Below the pieces are notes generated by a model. It had not been told where the DNA came from. It saw only the letters and a program-made list of their open reading frames with translations, and searched no databases. 7,144 nt of DNA from Pseudomonadota bacterium (lineage in GTDB: Bacteria > Pseudomonadota > Gammaproteobacteria > Burkholderiales > Burkholderiaceae): positions 1 to 7,144 of the forward strand of contig JAEZQX010000094.1 in the NCBI GenBank assembly GCA_023441105.1. The letters run 5' to 3'. A program made the position numbers and the translations under genes. Shown one piece after another: positions 1 through 5,701 of the stretch; within the stretch, counting starts at the first letter, position 1, and every line of letters starts with the position of its first letter.

Positions 1-1486
1 GCACCGCCCCTGGCGCCGTCACCGTCGGGAAGTTGCGCTCGGTCGGCGGTGACAGCAGGCCGTTGACGGCGGCGACGTCCTCGCCGGTCAGTGCGCCGGC
101 CACCGCTTTCAGGCGCAGCTCGTTGAGCAGCACGTCGTAACGGGCCCGCGCCAGGTCGCGCAGCGTCGAGAACAACTGCTGCTGGGCGTTGAGCACGTCG
201 ACGTTGATGCGCACCCCCACCTGGTAGCCGAGCAGGTTGGATTCCAGCGCCGTCCGGCTCGAGGCCACCGCAGCCTCCAGCGCGCGCGCCTGTTCGGCGC
301 TGCTCTTGAGGCCCAGGAAGGCCTGGCGTGCACCCTGGGCCGATATCCGCCGGGCATTCTCCAGGTCCGATTCCGCTGCCTGCAGGGCCGCCACCGTTTC
401 CCGCTCGCGCGCCTCCAGGCCGCCGCCGCTGTAGAGCGGCACCGACAGCTGGATGCCGGCGCTGACGGTAGCGGTGCGATCGACGGCGGTGTTGAGGCCG
501 CTGGTGGTCTGGCCCTTGACCAGGGACGCCTGCGACACCAGGTCGATCACCGGATGCTTCGCGTAGCGGGCCCGGTCGATGTCGAGCTTGGCGATGGCCG
601 CGCCGAGCTCGGCCTGCTGGACCGCATAGTTGGTCTCGCGTGCGCGCGCGACCCAGGCGTCGATGTCGTTCGGCTGCGCGCTCGGCAGCGGCGCCCCCAG
701 CTTGAGCGTGTTGAGGGCGCTTTCCGGCAGGCCGGTCAGTTGGGCCATGGCGGCATTGGCGATGGTGAGCTCGTTGCGGGCGGCCGCGAGCTGGGCCGAA
801 TTCAGGTCGAGCCGCGCCTGCGCCTCCTGCTGGTCGGTGATGGTCGCGGTGCCGACTTCGAAGTTGCGCTTGGCCGACTCGAACTGCTCGCTGATCGCGC
901 GGCGCTGGGCGTCGGCGACCTCGATGGCATCCTGCGCCGACAGCACGTCGAAATAGGCGTCTGCGACCCGGGCGACGAGATCCTGCGCGGCCAGCGCCAG
1001 CTGCGTCTCCGCCAGGCGCACGCTGATCTCGGTCTGGTCGACCAGCGCCAGGTTGGCGGGCCGGTACAGCGGAAAGCTGAGGTTGATGCCGCCGGTGACG
1101 TTGTCGAAGTTGCGTCCCGGGCCGATGTCCGTGTCGACGCGCCCCGCGTTGATGCCCGCGGCGGCGCCGACCGCCGGGCGCAATCCCGCCTGTGCCTGCG
1201 GCAGGCGCTCGCGGGTGGAAGCCAATTGCAGGCGCGCACTGTTGAGCTGGGCGTCATAGCGCTGCGCGGCCTCGAATGCCTGCAGCAGGTCGAGCGCATC
1301 GGCGCGGCCCGGCACCAGCAGCGCGACCACGGCGGCCGCGGCGAATGCGGCGAGCAGAAGCGGGCTCGCCCCGCGGCCTGGCATGCCGGACCGTAGGCGA
1401 ACGCGGCCCGGCATGCGCCGATCGACTGCCGGGGCGGTCGCATCGGAAGGGCGCGCCGGGGCGCTGGCCGCACGATCGGCTGTCAT
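1..1486 (-). CDS. tolC: TolC-family outer membrane efflux/secretion channel, C-terminus cut by the window edge
   Basis: The minus-strand frame is open for 495 codons and runs off the left edge. Family role: a trimeric outer-membrane beta-barrel with a periplasmic alpha-helical tunnel, serving RND/MFS efflux pumps or type I secretion. What is seen: a hydrophobic core (about residues 43-58), an ADA-type signal cleavage site near residue 64, then two related halves rich in heptad-like Ala/Leu/Gln/Glu helices. Each half has a strand-like segment (GGINLSFPLYRPANLAL and AGIQLSVPLYSGGGLEARE). The closing part, RYDVLLNELRLKAVAGAL, is typical of type I secretion OMPs (TIGR01844-like), so few residues are probably missing. 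I chose the ATG at 1486 because GGAG lies 7 bases upstream; this leaves a basic 34-residue extension before an in-frame ATG at 1384, an alternative start. It is last in a tight cluster, 25 bases after the rhodanese gene. The transport partner is not in the window. Confidence 0.92.
   Translation of the reverse strand, partial: MTADRAASAPARPSDATAPAVDRRMPGRVRLRSGMPGRGASPLLLAAFAAAAVVALLVPGRADALDLLQAFEAAQRYDAQLNSARLQLASTRERLPQAQAGLRPAVGAAAGINAGRVDTDIGPGRNFDNVTGGINLSFPLYRPANLALVDQTEISVRLAETQLALAAQDLVARVADAYFDVLSAQDAIEVADAQRRAISEQFESAKRNFEVGTATITDQQEAQARLDLNSAQLAAARNELTIANAAMAQLTGLPESALNTLKLGAPLPSAQPNDIDAWVARARETNYAVQQAELGAAIAKLDIDRARYAKHPVIDLVSQASLVKGQTTSGLNTAVDRTATVSAGIQLSVPLYSGGGLEARERETVAALQAAESDLENARRISAQGARQAFLGLKSSAEQARALEAAVASSRTALESNLLGYQVGVRINVDVLNAQQQLFSTLRDLARARYDVLLNELRLKAVAGALTGEDVAAVNGLLSPPTERNFPTVTAPGAV
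1372..1416. repeat. 15-bp imperfect direct repeat in the tolC signal-peptide region
   Basis: CGCGGCCTGGCATGC (1372-1386) and CGCGGCCCGGCATGC (1402-1416) differ at one base and are spaced exactly 30 bases, or 10 codons. On the coding strand each copy gives Met-Pro-Gly-Arg, so two in-frame ATG codons (1414 and 1384) sit in similar contexts near the signal peptide. Confidence 0.7.
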
Positions 1487-1500
1487 CGAAGGCTCCAGTG
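1486..1500 (-). promoter_or_regulatory. Ribosome binding site for tolC
   Basis: On the minus strand GGAG is followed by CCTTCG-type spacing and then ATG at 1486. This is the best Shine-Dalgarno match near any of the three in-frame ATG codons (1486, 1414, 1384), and it decides the start used here. Confidence 0.6.
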
Positions 1501-1511
1501 GAAGTCGCGGA

Positions 1512-1835
1512 TCAGTAGGTCTTGACGGCCGGATCGACGGTTTCCGACCAGGCGTGGATGCCGCCGGACAGGTTGACCACGTCGCTGAAGCCCTGCCGCT
1601 CGAGGAAGACGGCGACCTGCATGCTGCGGGCGCCGTGGTGGCAGAGGCAGACCGTGGTCCGGTCCGGATCGAGCCGGTCGATCTCGGCGACCAGCCGGCC
1701 CATGGGGATGGTGACCGAGCCCGGCAGGCTCGCCAGCTCGACTTCCCAGGGCTCGCGCACGTCGAGCACGACCGGCCCCTGATCGCCAGCTGCGGCGAGC
1801 CAGGCGGCGAGTTCCGTCGCGGTGATCGTCCTCAC
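1512..1835 (-). CDS. Single-domain rhodanese-like sulfurtransferase
   Basis: This 107-residue protein is the length of a single rhodanese domain (GlpE/PspE size). Such proteins move sulfane sulfur through a persulfide on a catalytic cysteine. The active-site loop is visible as CHHGARS at residues 65-71, with Cys65 the predicted nucleophile. The N-terminal LDVREPWEVE signature (residues 24-33) and the C-terminal NLSGGIHAW (88-96) are both classic for the family. No signal peptide is seen, so it is probably cytoplasmic. The start is a GTG at 1835, 4 bases after the methyltransferase stop and without a clear Shine-Dalgarno, suggesting translational coupling. Its place between a PIMT-like methyltransferase and tolC is, as I recall, a recurring gene order in proteobacteria; the reason is unknown to me. 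Its sulfur acceptor cannot be told from sequence. Confidence 0.93.
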   Translation of the reverse strand: MRTITATELAAWLAAAGDQGPVVLDVREPWEVELASLPGSVTIPMGRLVAEIDRLDPDRTTVCLCHHGARSMQVAVFLERQGFSDVVNLSGGIHAWSETVDPAVKTY

Positions 1836-1839
1836 GCGA

Positions 1840-2502
1840 TCAGAACTTGAAGCGTTTGCCGGAGGGGAACCCCTGCAGACGCGGCGCTACCGTCTCGAAC
1901 AGGTCCACCGACGTGCAGCCCTTGCCGATGCGGGTGTAGAGGCGCCCGTGCATGGTCGGTGCCTCGCCGACGACGGCAAACAGCCGGCCTCCTTCATTGA
2001 GGCGCGCCAGCAGGCTGTCAGGAACCTCCGCGACCGAGCCGGAAAGGATGATCACGTCGAAGCGTTCCTCCCCGGCGAGGCGCGAGCCGTCGCCGGCATT
2101 GAGCCGCGCGTCGACGATGCCGGCACGGCGCAGGTTGTCGGCGGCGAACGCCTGGACGATCGGGTCGATCTCCCACGACTGGATCTTGCGGGTTCGCTGT
2201 GCCAGCAGCGCCGTGCCGTAGCCCGAACCGGTGCCGATCTCCAGCGCCGACTCGTGCCGGCGCACTCCAAGCGCCTGCAGCAGCCGGGCCTCGACCTTGG
2301 GGGTGAACATCGACTGCCCGGTGCGTTTGCCGTCGATGGTGAGCGGTATCTCGACGTCGGCGAAGGCGAGCTCGCGATAGGCCACCGGCACGAATTCCTC
2401 GCGCCTGACCAGTGCCAGGATCTCCAGGATCTCCGGGTCCAGCACATCCCACGGGCGGATCTGCTGTTCGATCATGTTGAATCTTGCCTTCTCGATATCC
2501 AT
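1840..2502 (-). CDS. PIMT-like (protein-L-isoaspartate O-methyltransferase family) SAM methyltransferase
   Basis: The 220-residue protein has a class I SAM-binding fold: motif I LEIGTGSGY at residues 87-95, an acidic end of the next strand in SWEIDP (E111), GDG at 137-139, and FDVIILSGS at 148-156. The N-terminal part (RREEFVPVAYRELAFADVEIPL, in two halves around residues 33-54) matches the PIMT family, whose classical members methylate L-isoaspartyl residues for repair. The PIMT substrate loop, usually like GQTISQP, reads GQSMFTPKVEARLL here (62-75), so the canonical Ser-X-Pro is changed. It may therefore be a paralogous subfamily with another substrate. The ATG at 2502 lies 7 bases after the TetR stop, with only a weak GGA upstream. 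Membership of the wider family is clear; isoaspartyl repair activity is not. Confidence 0.9.
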   Translation of the reverse strand: MDIEKARFNMIEQQIRPWDVLDPEILEILALVRREEFVPVAYRELAFADVEIPLTIDGKRTGQSMFTPKVEARLLQALGVRRHESALEIGTGSGYGTALLAQRTRKIQSWEIDPIVQAFAADNLRRAGIVDARLNAGDGSRLAGEERFDVIILSGSVAEVPDSLLARLNEGGRLFAVVGEAPTMHGRLYTRIGKGCTSVDLFETVAPRLQGFPSGKRFKF

Positions 2503-2509
2503 GGGTCCG

Positions 2510-3226
2510 TTACTTGTCGCTCAGCGGGTTTTTGCCTGCCGCGGGATCCCGGCGCAAGGCCCGCAGCAGCATGTCGAGATGATGGGCGAGGAAGTGCTCC
2601 GGCTCCAGCGTTCCGGCGCTGCCGCAACAAGGCTCGATCGAATTCGCCCAGATCGACCTCAGCACCAGCGGCGCCATCACGTGATGAGCCACGGCATCGA
2701 TGTCGATGTCGCGGAATTCGCCCCGCGCCACGCCGCGCCTCAGGATCATCGTGATCAGCTCGTGATTGCCGCTGACCACCTCGCCATTATAGAAGCGAGC
2801 CATCTCGGGAAAGTTGCCGGCTTCGCCGATCACCAGCTTGGTGATGCCGGCCAGGCGGGTGCCGCCGTAGCGTTGCCACCAGATGGCCAGGAAATGTCCC
2901 AGGAGCGTCGGGCTGTCGTCCCCGGACCGCTCGATGATTTCGCGGGTCTCGGCGATCAGCGGCGCGATCGAGCGCCGGACCACCGCCTTGAACAGCTCTT
3001 CCTTGTTGGCGTAGTAGAGGTAGAGCGTGCCCTTCGAGACGCCGGCCTTGGCTGCCACGTCCTCGAGGCGGGCGGCGGCATAGCCGCGCTCGACGAAGAT
3101 CTCGAGCGCCGCCTCGAGCAGCTCGCTCGGGCGGCTGTCCTTGCGCCGTTCCCAGCGCGGCCCGCGCGGCCGGCGCTTGGCGGGCGGCTTGGCGGCGGAA
3201 TCGGCAGTCTCGGGATCGGGTCGCAT
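2510..3226 (-). CDS. TetR/AcrR-family transcriptional regulator
   Basis: This 238-residue protein has the TetR DNA-binding domain at about residues 34-80. The helix-turn-helix reads LEDVAAKAGVSKGTLYLYYA (54-73), followed by NKEELFKAVV. The rest is the helical ligand-binding and dimer domain; FYNGEVVSGNHELITMIL (145-162) and GVARGEFRDID (165-175) resemble the AefR-like C-terminal type, whose members often repress efflux genes. A 30-residue basic, proline-rich N-terminal tail (KPPAKRRPRGPRWERRK) precedes the domain and is longer than usual. The ATG at 3226 is the first in frame; no strong Shine-Dalgarno is visible. It is the first gene of the cluster TetR-PIMT-rhodanese-tolC, and a palindrome lies 40 bases upstream, so autorepression of the whole operon is likely. 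The ligand is unknown. Confidence 0.95.
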   Translation of the reverse strand: MRPDPETADSAAKPPAKRRPRGPRWERRKDSRPSELLEAALEIFVERGYAAARLEDVAAKAGVSKGTLYLYYANKEELFKAVVRRSIAPLIAETREIIERSGDDSPTLLGHFLAIWWQRYGGTRLAGITKLVIGEAGNFPEMARFYNGEVVSGNHELITMILRRGVARGEFRDIDIDAVAHHVMAPLVLRSIWANSIEPCCGSAGTLEPEHFLAHHLDMLLRALRRDPAAGKNPLSDK

Positions 3227-3259
3227 GGCGAACGGCGCTGCCAGCGGTCGGCAGCCGGG

Positions 3260-3288
3260 AGTAAATGACTTATCAGTCAGTAATGTAA
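3260..3288 (-). promoter_or_regulatory. Candidate promoter of the TetR-PIMT-rhodanese-tolC cluster
   Basis: On the minus strand TTACAT (3288-3283) and TTTACT (3265-3260) are separated by 17 bases. Each is a moderate match to sigma-70 -35 and -10 hexamers, in a local AT-rich island within GC-rich DNA. The palindromic operator occupies the spacer, the usual place for TetR repression. Assigned by eye only. Confidence 0.4.
3266..3279. promoter_or_regulatory. Candidate TetR operator (TGACT-N4-AGTCA palindrome)
   Basis: The plus strand reads TGACTTATCAGTCA: perfect 5-base arms around a 4-base centre. It lies 40 bases upstream of the TetR start codon and between the candidate -35 and -10. TetR-family dimers bind such short palindromes, commonly in their own promoters. 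That this protein binds here is inference from position. Confidence 0.6.
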
Positions 3289-3311
3289 CCCTGCGGACGG
3301 CGAGGCGTCAA

Positions 3312-5018
3312 TCACGCGCTTTGCCGGGCGCTGCGCATGGCCTGCAGCTTGCGGAACAGCCAGCCGCGCGGCGGCTGCAGGCCGCTGCGCACGTAGTCGA
3401 AGACACCGGGCTCGAGCAGGAAGCTCAGCTGGCGCACCCTTGAACGCTCGCGACCGATGAAGAGGATGCGGTCGCCCGGTTTCAGCTCGGTCTCCGGCGG
3501 CGGCAGGACCAGGTTCTGCCCCTTGCGCACGAGATAGATGGCGGCTGCCACCAGCTGCCGGTCACGGTTGGTCGGGTCGATCAGCAGGTGACGGATCTGC
3601 AGCGGCTCCGTCCAGGTCTGGAAGAAGGCGCCGAACATGCCGGGCTGCAGGGTGTCGCAATGGAATTCCCAGTTGCGTGGCGCGGCATTGCCGACGGTGG
3701 CCATGATCAATTCGATGACGTTGCTTGCCTGGGTACTGCCGCCTTCACGGATGAGGTTGATGAATTCGCCGAGCAGCGGCGTCTTCAGGATCTGCAGGCA
3801 TTCGCGCACGATCAGGTCGGACTGCACGAAACGCAGGTTCGCCTTCGCCGCGTCGATCAGCACCCGGTCGGCGGCATCGTTCTGGCGCACGACGACGAAG
3901 ATGTCGGGATTGAGGCGGCGGGCCAGCGTGGTGACGCCGAGGTTGACGGTGTCGTTGTCGGTGCCCGCGACCAGGACGCCGGCCTTGAGGATGCCGGCCG
4001 CCCGCAGCGCTGGTTCGGTGTTGTCGGCGGCCAGCACCCGCGCCTCGCGGGCCACCGCTGAACCGGGATCGATGGCGCGCCAGTCGATATGCGCCTCGTC
4101 GAGGACGTCGGTAATCGACTGCCCGAAGCGCCCGTAGCCGACCAGGACCCACGGGCCCTTCGGCACATTGACACGGCTGGGGCAGCGCGATCCCGGGGTT
4201 GCGGTCAACCAGTCCTCGAGCCGCAGCACTTCCGGTGCGGCGATGTCGAGGCCGATGTTGGTGGCCAGCACATGGAACGGGTTGATGACATGGACCCCGC
4301 CGAAGGCGTTGAGGTTGTTCAGCTCCACCTGGTCCTTGACCCGCGCGATCACCAGCATGTCCTTGCGCAGCACCTTGGCGCCGATCGCGATGGTCTGGTT
4401 GGCGCTGTCCACGCCGGCGAGGGCGATCACGCCCTTGCATTCCGGCTTGTGGATGCCGGCATCGGCGAGCACTTCGGGATTGCGGGCATCCGCCAACAGC
4501 ACCACCGGCGGCATGGTGAACTCGCCTACCGCGATGCGGGCGATGCGATCCTGCCGTTCGTCCAGCAGGACCACGCGGTAGTTCATGCGATCGAGCGCCT
4601 GCGCCAGCGCCGCGCCGCTCTGGCCGCAACCACAGATGATGAAGAATGGATCGGTGAGGCGACGGGCCCGCCAGCGAAAGACACTGCGCGCGACCGTGCT
4701 GCGGAAGGTCGGGTCGGTGGTCATCGCGAAAATCGAACCCAGGAAGTAGGTCCAGCCGACCACCGACAGGTAGATCGACACGATCAGCCAGGCACGCTGT
4801 GCCTCGCTGAACGGATACGGCAATTCGCCGAAGCCGATCGTCGTCGAGGTGTAGCTCATGACGTAGAAGGCGTGGAAAAAGCCGAGCCGCCAGGGGTTGC
4901 CCTGCGGATCCACCCCCGGCATCACCGCCAGCCCCAGCACCGAAATCGCGTAGACCACGATCAGCGAGATCAACGGCGCCCGTAGCCGCCGCAGGATCAT
5001 GTAGAGGATCTCGCTCAT
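3312..5018 (-). CDS. Potassium channel with two TM helices and two RCK (TrkA-N) domains
   Basis: The 568-residue inner-membrane protein begins with one TM helix (about 15-34), a pore loop, and a second helix (about 76-98). The selectivity filter reads TTIGFGE (residues 59-65), a variant of TVGYGD typical of K+ channels. Two cytoplasmic Rossmann RCK domains follow. The first has GCGQSG at 130-135 and an acidic end of strand 2 in VVLLDER (D153). The second has GYGRFG at 294-299 and AIDP (D317). A C-terminal TrkA-C-like segment ends near residue 530 (LKPGDRILFIGRERSR). Such 2TM-2RCK channels (GsuK type) assemble as tetramers gated by nucleotides or ions bound to the RCK ring. Both glycine motifs look intact, so nucleotide binding is plausible in both. 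The start ATG at 5018 has only a weak GGTGG nearby. It lies 57 bases after the DUF6394-like gene, probably in the same transcript. No obvious terminator follows it. Confidence 0.93.
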   Translation of the reverse strand: MSEILYMILRRLRAPLISLIVVYAISVLGLAVMPGVDPQGNPWRLGFFHAFYVMSYTSTTIGFGELPYPFSEAQRAWLIVSIYLSVVGWTYFLGSIFAMTTDPTFRSTVARSVFRWRARRLTDPFFIICGCGQSGAALAQALDRMNYRVVLLDERQDRIARIAVGEFTMPPVVLLADARNPEVLADAGIHKPECKGVIALAGVDSANQTIAIGAKVLRKDMLVIARVKDQVELNNLNAFGGVHVINPFHVLATNIGLDIAAPEVLRLEDWLTATPGSRCPSRVNVPKGPWVLVGYGRFGQSITDVLDEAHIDWRAIDPGSAVAREARVLAADNTEPALRAAGILKAGVLVAGTDNDTVNLGVTTLARRLNPDIFVVVRQNDAADRVLIDAAKANLRFVQSDLIVRECLQILKTPLLGEFINLIREGGSTQASNVIELIMATVGNAAPRNWEFHCDTLQPGMFGAFFQTWTEPLQIRHLLIDPTNRDRQLVAAAIYLVRKGQNLVLPPPETELKPGDRILFIGRERSRVRQLSFLLEPGVFDYVRSGLQPPRGWLFRKLQAMRSARQSA

Positions 5019-5075
5019 GCCACCATCGCGGACGTCATCGGTCCGGATCTCGCGGGCGTTGCCGGAGCAGGCGGC

Positions 5076-5459
5076 TCAACGACCCTGGCGCAGCGTCTCG
5101 CCGATCAGCAGCGTCACCGAGACGAAGTTGGCGAGCAGGGCGCCGCCGGACATCGAGACGATGATCGCCATCCTTTCCTCGCTCATGGCTTCGCCCTGCA
5201 GATGCACCGTCCACAGCCAGATCAACGACGCCGCGAGCAATTGCAGCGTCGCCACCAGGCTGGTGGCAAGATGGGTGGCGCCGAGCTGGGTGCGGTCGCC
5301 GAACTTGATCACCAGCGCGATCAGGTTGACCACGATGGCTGCGAACAGCTCCGACGGATGGTGCAACCATGACTTGTCCAGGTCGCCGACGAAGAAGCCG
5401 AAGTTCAACGTGCAGGCGAGGATGGTGAAGAAGCCGAAGATCACTTTCTCGAGGTTCAC
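5076..5459 (-). CDS. DUF6394-like four-helix membrane protein, possible channel partner
   Basis: This 127-residue protein is almost entirely hydrophobic, with four predicted TM segments at about residues 4-25, 37-53, 64-87 and 97-121. Between them lie short polar loops, the most distinctive being FGDRTQLGATHLATSLVA (53-70). From memory it resembles the uncharacterised DUF6394 family, whose members often begin MNLEKVIFGFF; I could not search. I chose GTG at 5459 over an in-frame GTG at 5477 because CTGGAG sits 6 bases before 5459 and because this start gives the expected MNLEKV terminus. It precedes the 2TM-2RCK potassium channel by 57 bases on the same strand, so the two are probably co-transcribed. 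An accessory or regulatory role in K+ transport is inferred from this neighbour alone; there are no catalytic motifs. Confidence 0.8.
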   Translation of the reverse strand: MNLEKVIFGFFTILACTLNFGFFVGDLDKSWLHHPSELFAAIVVNLIALVIKFGDRTQLGATHLATSLVATLQLLAASLIWLWTVHLQGEAMSEERMAIIVSMSGGALLANFVSVTLLIGETLRQGR

Positions 5460-5469
5460 GCATCGCTCC
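5457..5469 (-). promoter_or_regulatory. Ribosome binding site deciding the DUF6394-like start
   Basis: On the minus strand GGAG is followed by six bases (CGATGC) and GTG at 5459. The upstream in-frame GTG at 5477 lacks such a site and would make the Shine-Dalgarno part of the coding region. Confidence 0.65.
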
Positions 5470-5580
5470 AGGAACACCGCGCAGGCGGTTGGGGGAGGAA
5501 CCGGCCGTACCCGGTGAGGGTGAAAGCCGCGATGGTATAGCGGTCATGGCGTTCGCGCCTCGGCCAAGCCCCTGCCACGT

Positions 5581-5600
5581 GCCGTTCGTCGCGAAACGGC
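5581..5600. repeat. Inverted repeat / hairpin in the divergent intergenic region
   Basis: GCCGTT at 5581-5586 pairs with AACGGC at 5595-5600. Allowing one bulged A, the stem extends as GCCGTTCG over CGAA-A-CGGC with a TCG loop. No T-run follows on either strand, so it is not a typical terminator. It could be a leader structure of the DUF6394-like transcript or a protein-binding site. Confidence 0.5.
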
Positions 5601-5659
5601 GAATCTTCATCGGCTTTCTGCGTACGGCATGTAACGGCCTGTAGCATAAGACTTTATCA

Positions 5660-5678
5660 GGCTGCAGGTGATGCAGCC
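5660..5678. repeat. Perfect 7-bp inverted repeat just upstream of the SecA-like gene
   Basis: GGCTGCA (5660-5666) and TGCAGCC (5672-5678) are exact reverse complements around GGTGA. The centre lies about 30 bases before the SecA-like start codon, next to the AT-rich patch. It may be an operator or a hairpin in the 5' leader close to the ribosome binding site. Confidence 0.6.
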
Positions 5679-5685
5679 GCGGCAC

Positions 5686-5701
5686 GAGAGGTCAGCCCAT
5701 G
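5686..5701 (+). promoter_or_regulatory. Ribosome binding site for the SecA-like gene
   Basis: GAGAGG at 5686-5691, seven bases before ATG at 5699, is a strong Shine-Dalgarno with good spacing. It fixes the start of a frame that later in-frame ATG codons (5792, 5801) could otherwise share. Confidence 0.7.

Larger units (their letters stand above)
5460..5698. other. Divergent intergenic region
   Basis: These 239 bases separate the leftward membrane-protein/channel genes from the rightward SecA-like gene, so they should hold both promoters. The region is less GC-rich around 5640-5660 (ATAA-GACT-TTAT at 5646-5657), the likeliest place for promoter cores, but I find no convincing -35/-10 pair on either strand. 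Two inverted repeats lie inside it and are listed separately. No tRNA or convincing small gene was seen. Confidence 0.6.

Noticed and set aside
554..1396. A 280-codon plus-strand frame opposite tolC
   Set aside because: It is antisense to a well-supported TolC-family gene; its composition is repetitive and no motif is seen.
1822..3268. Two long plus-strand frames opposite the PIMT-like and TetR genes
   Set aside because: Both are complements of genes with intact family motifs and carry no recognisable motifs themselves.
3227..3311. A rho-independent terminator between the channel and TetR genes
   Set aside because: No GC stem followed by a T-run was found on the minus strand; the AT-rich part fits a promoter and operator better.
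3745..4629. A 294-codon minus-strand frame overlapping the potassium channel in another frame
   Set aside because: Arg/Gly/His-rich shadow; the overlapping frame encodes two complete RCK domains.
5456..5647. A 63-codon minus-strand frame whose TGA overlaps the GTG of the DUF6394-like gene by the GTGA pattern
   Set aside because: The overlap looks like coupling, but codon use is unlike the neighbours, there is no Shine-Dalgarno, the sequence matches no family I recognise, and it spans the expected promoter region.
5035..5685. A 216-codon minus-strand frame across the DUF6394-like gene
   Set aside because: It overlaps a clear membrane-protein frame, is rich in Arg/His/Pro and shows no domain.
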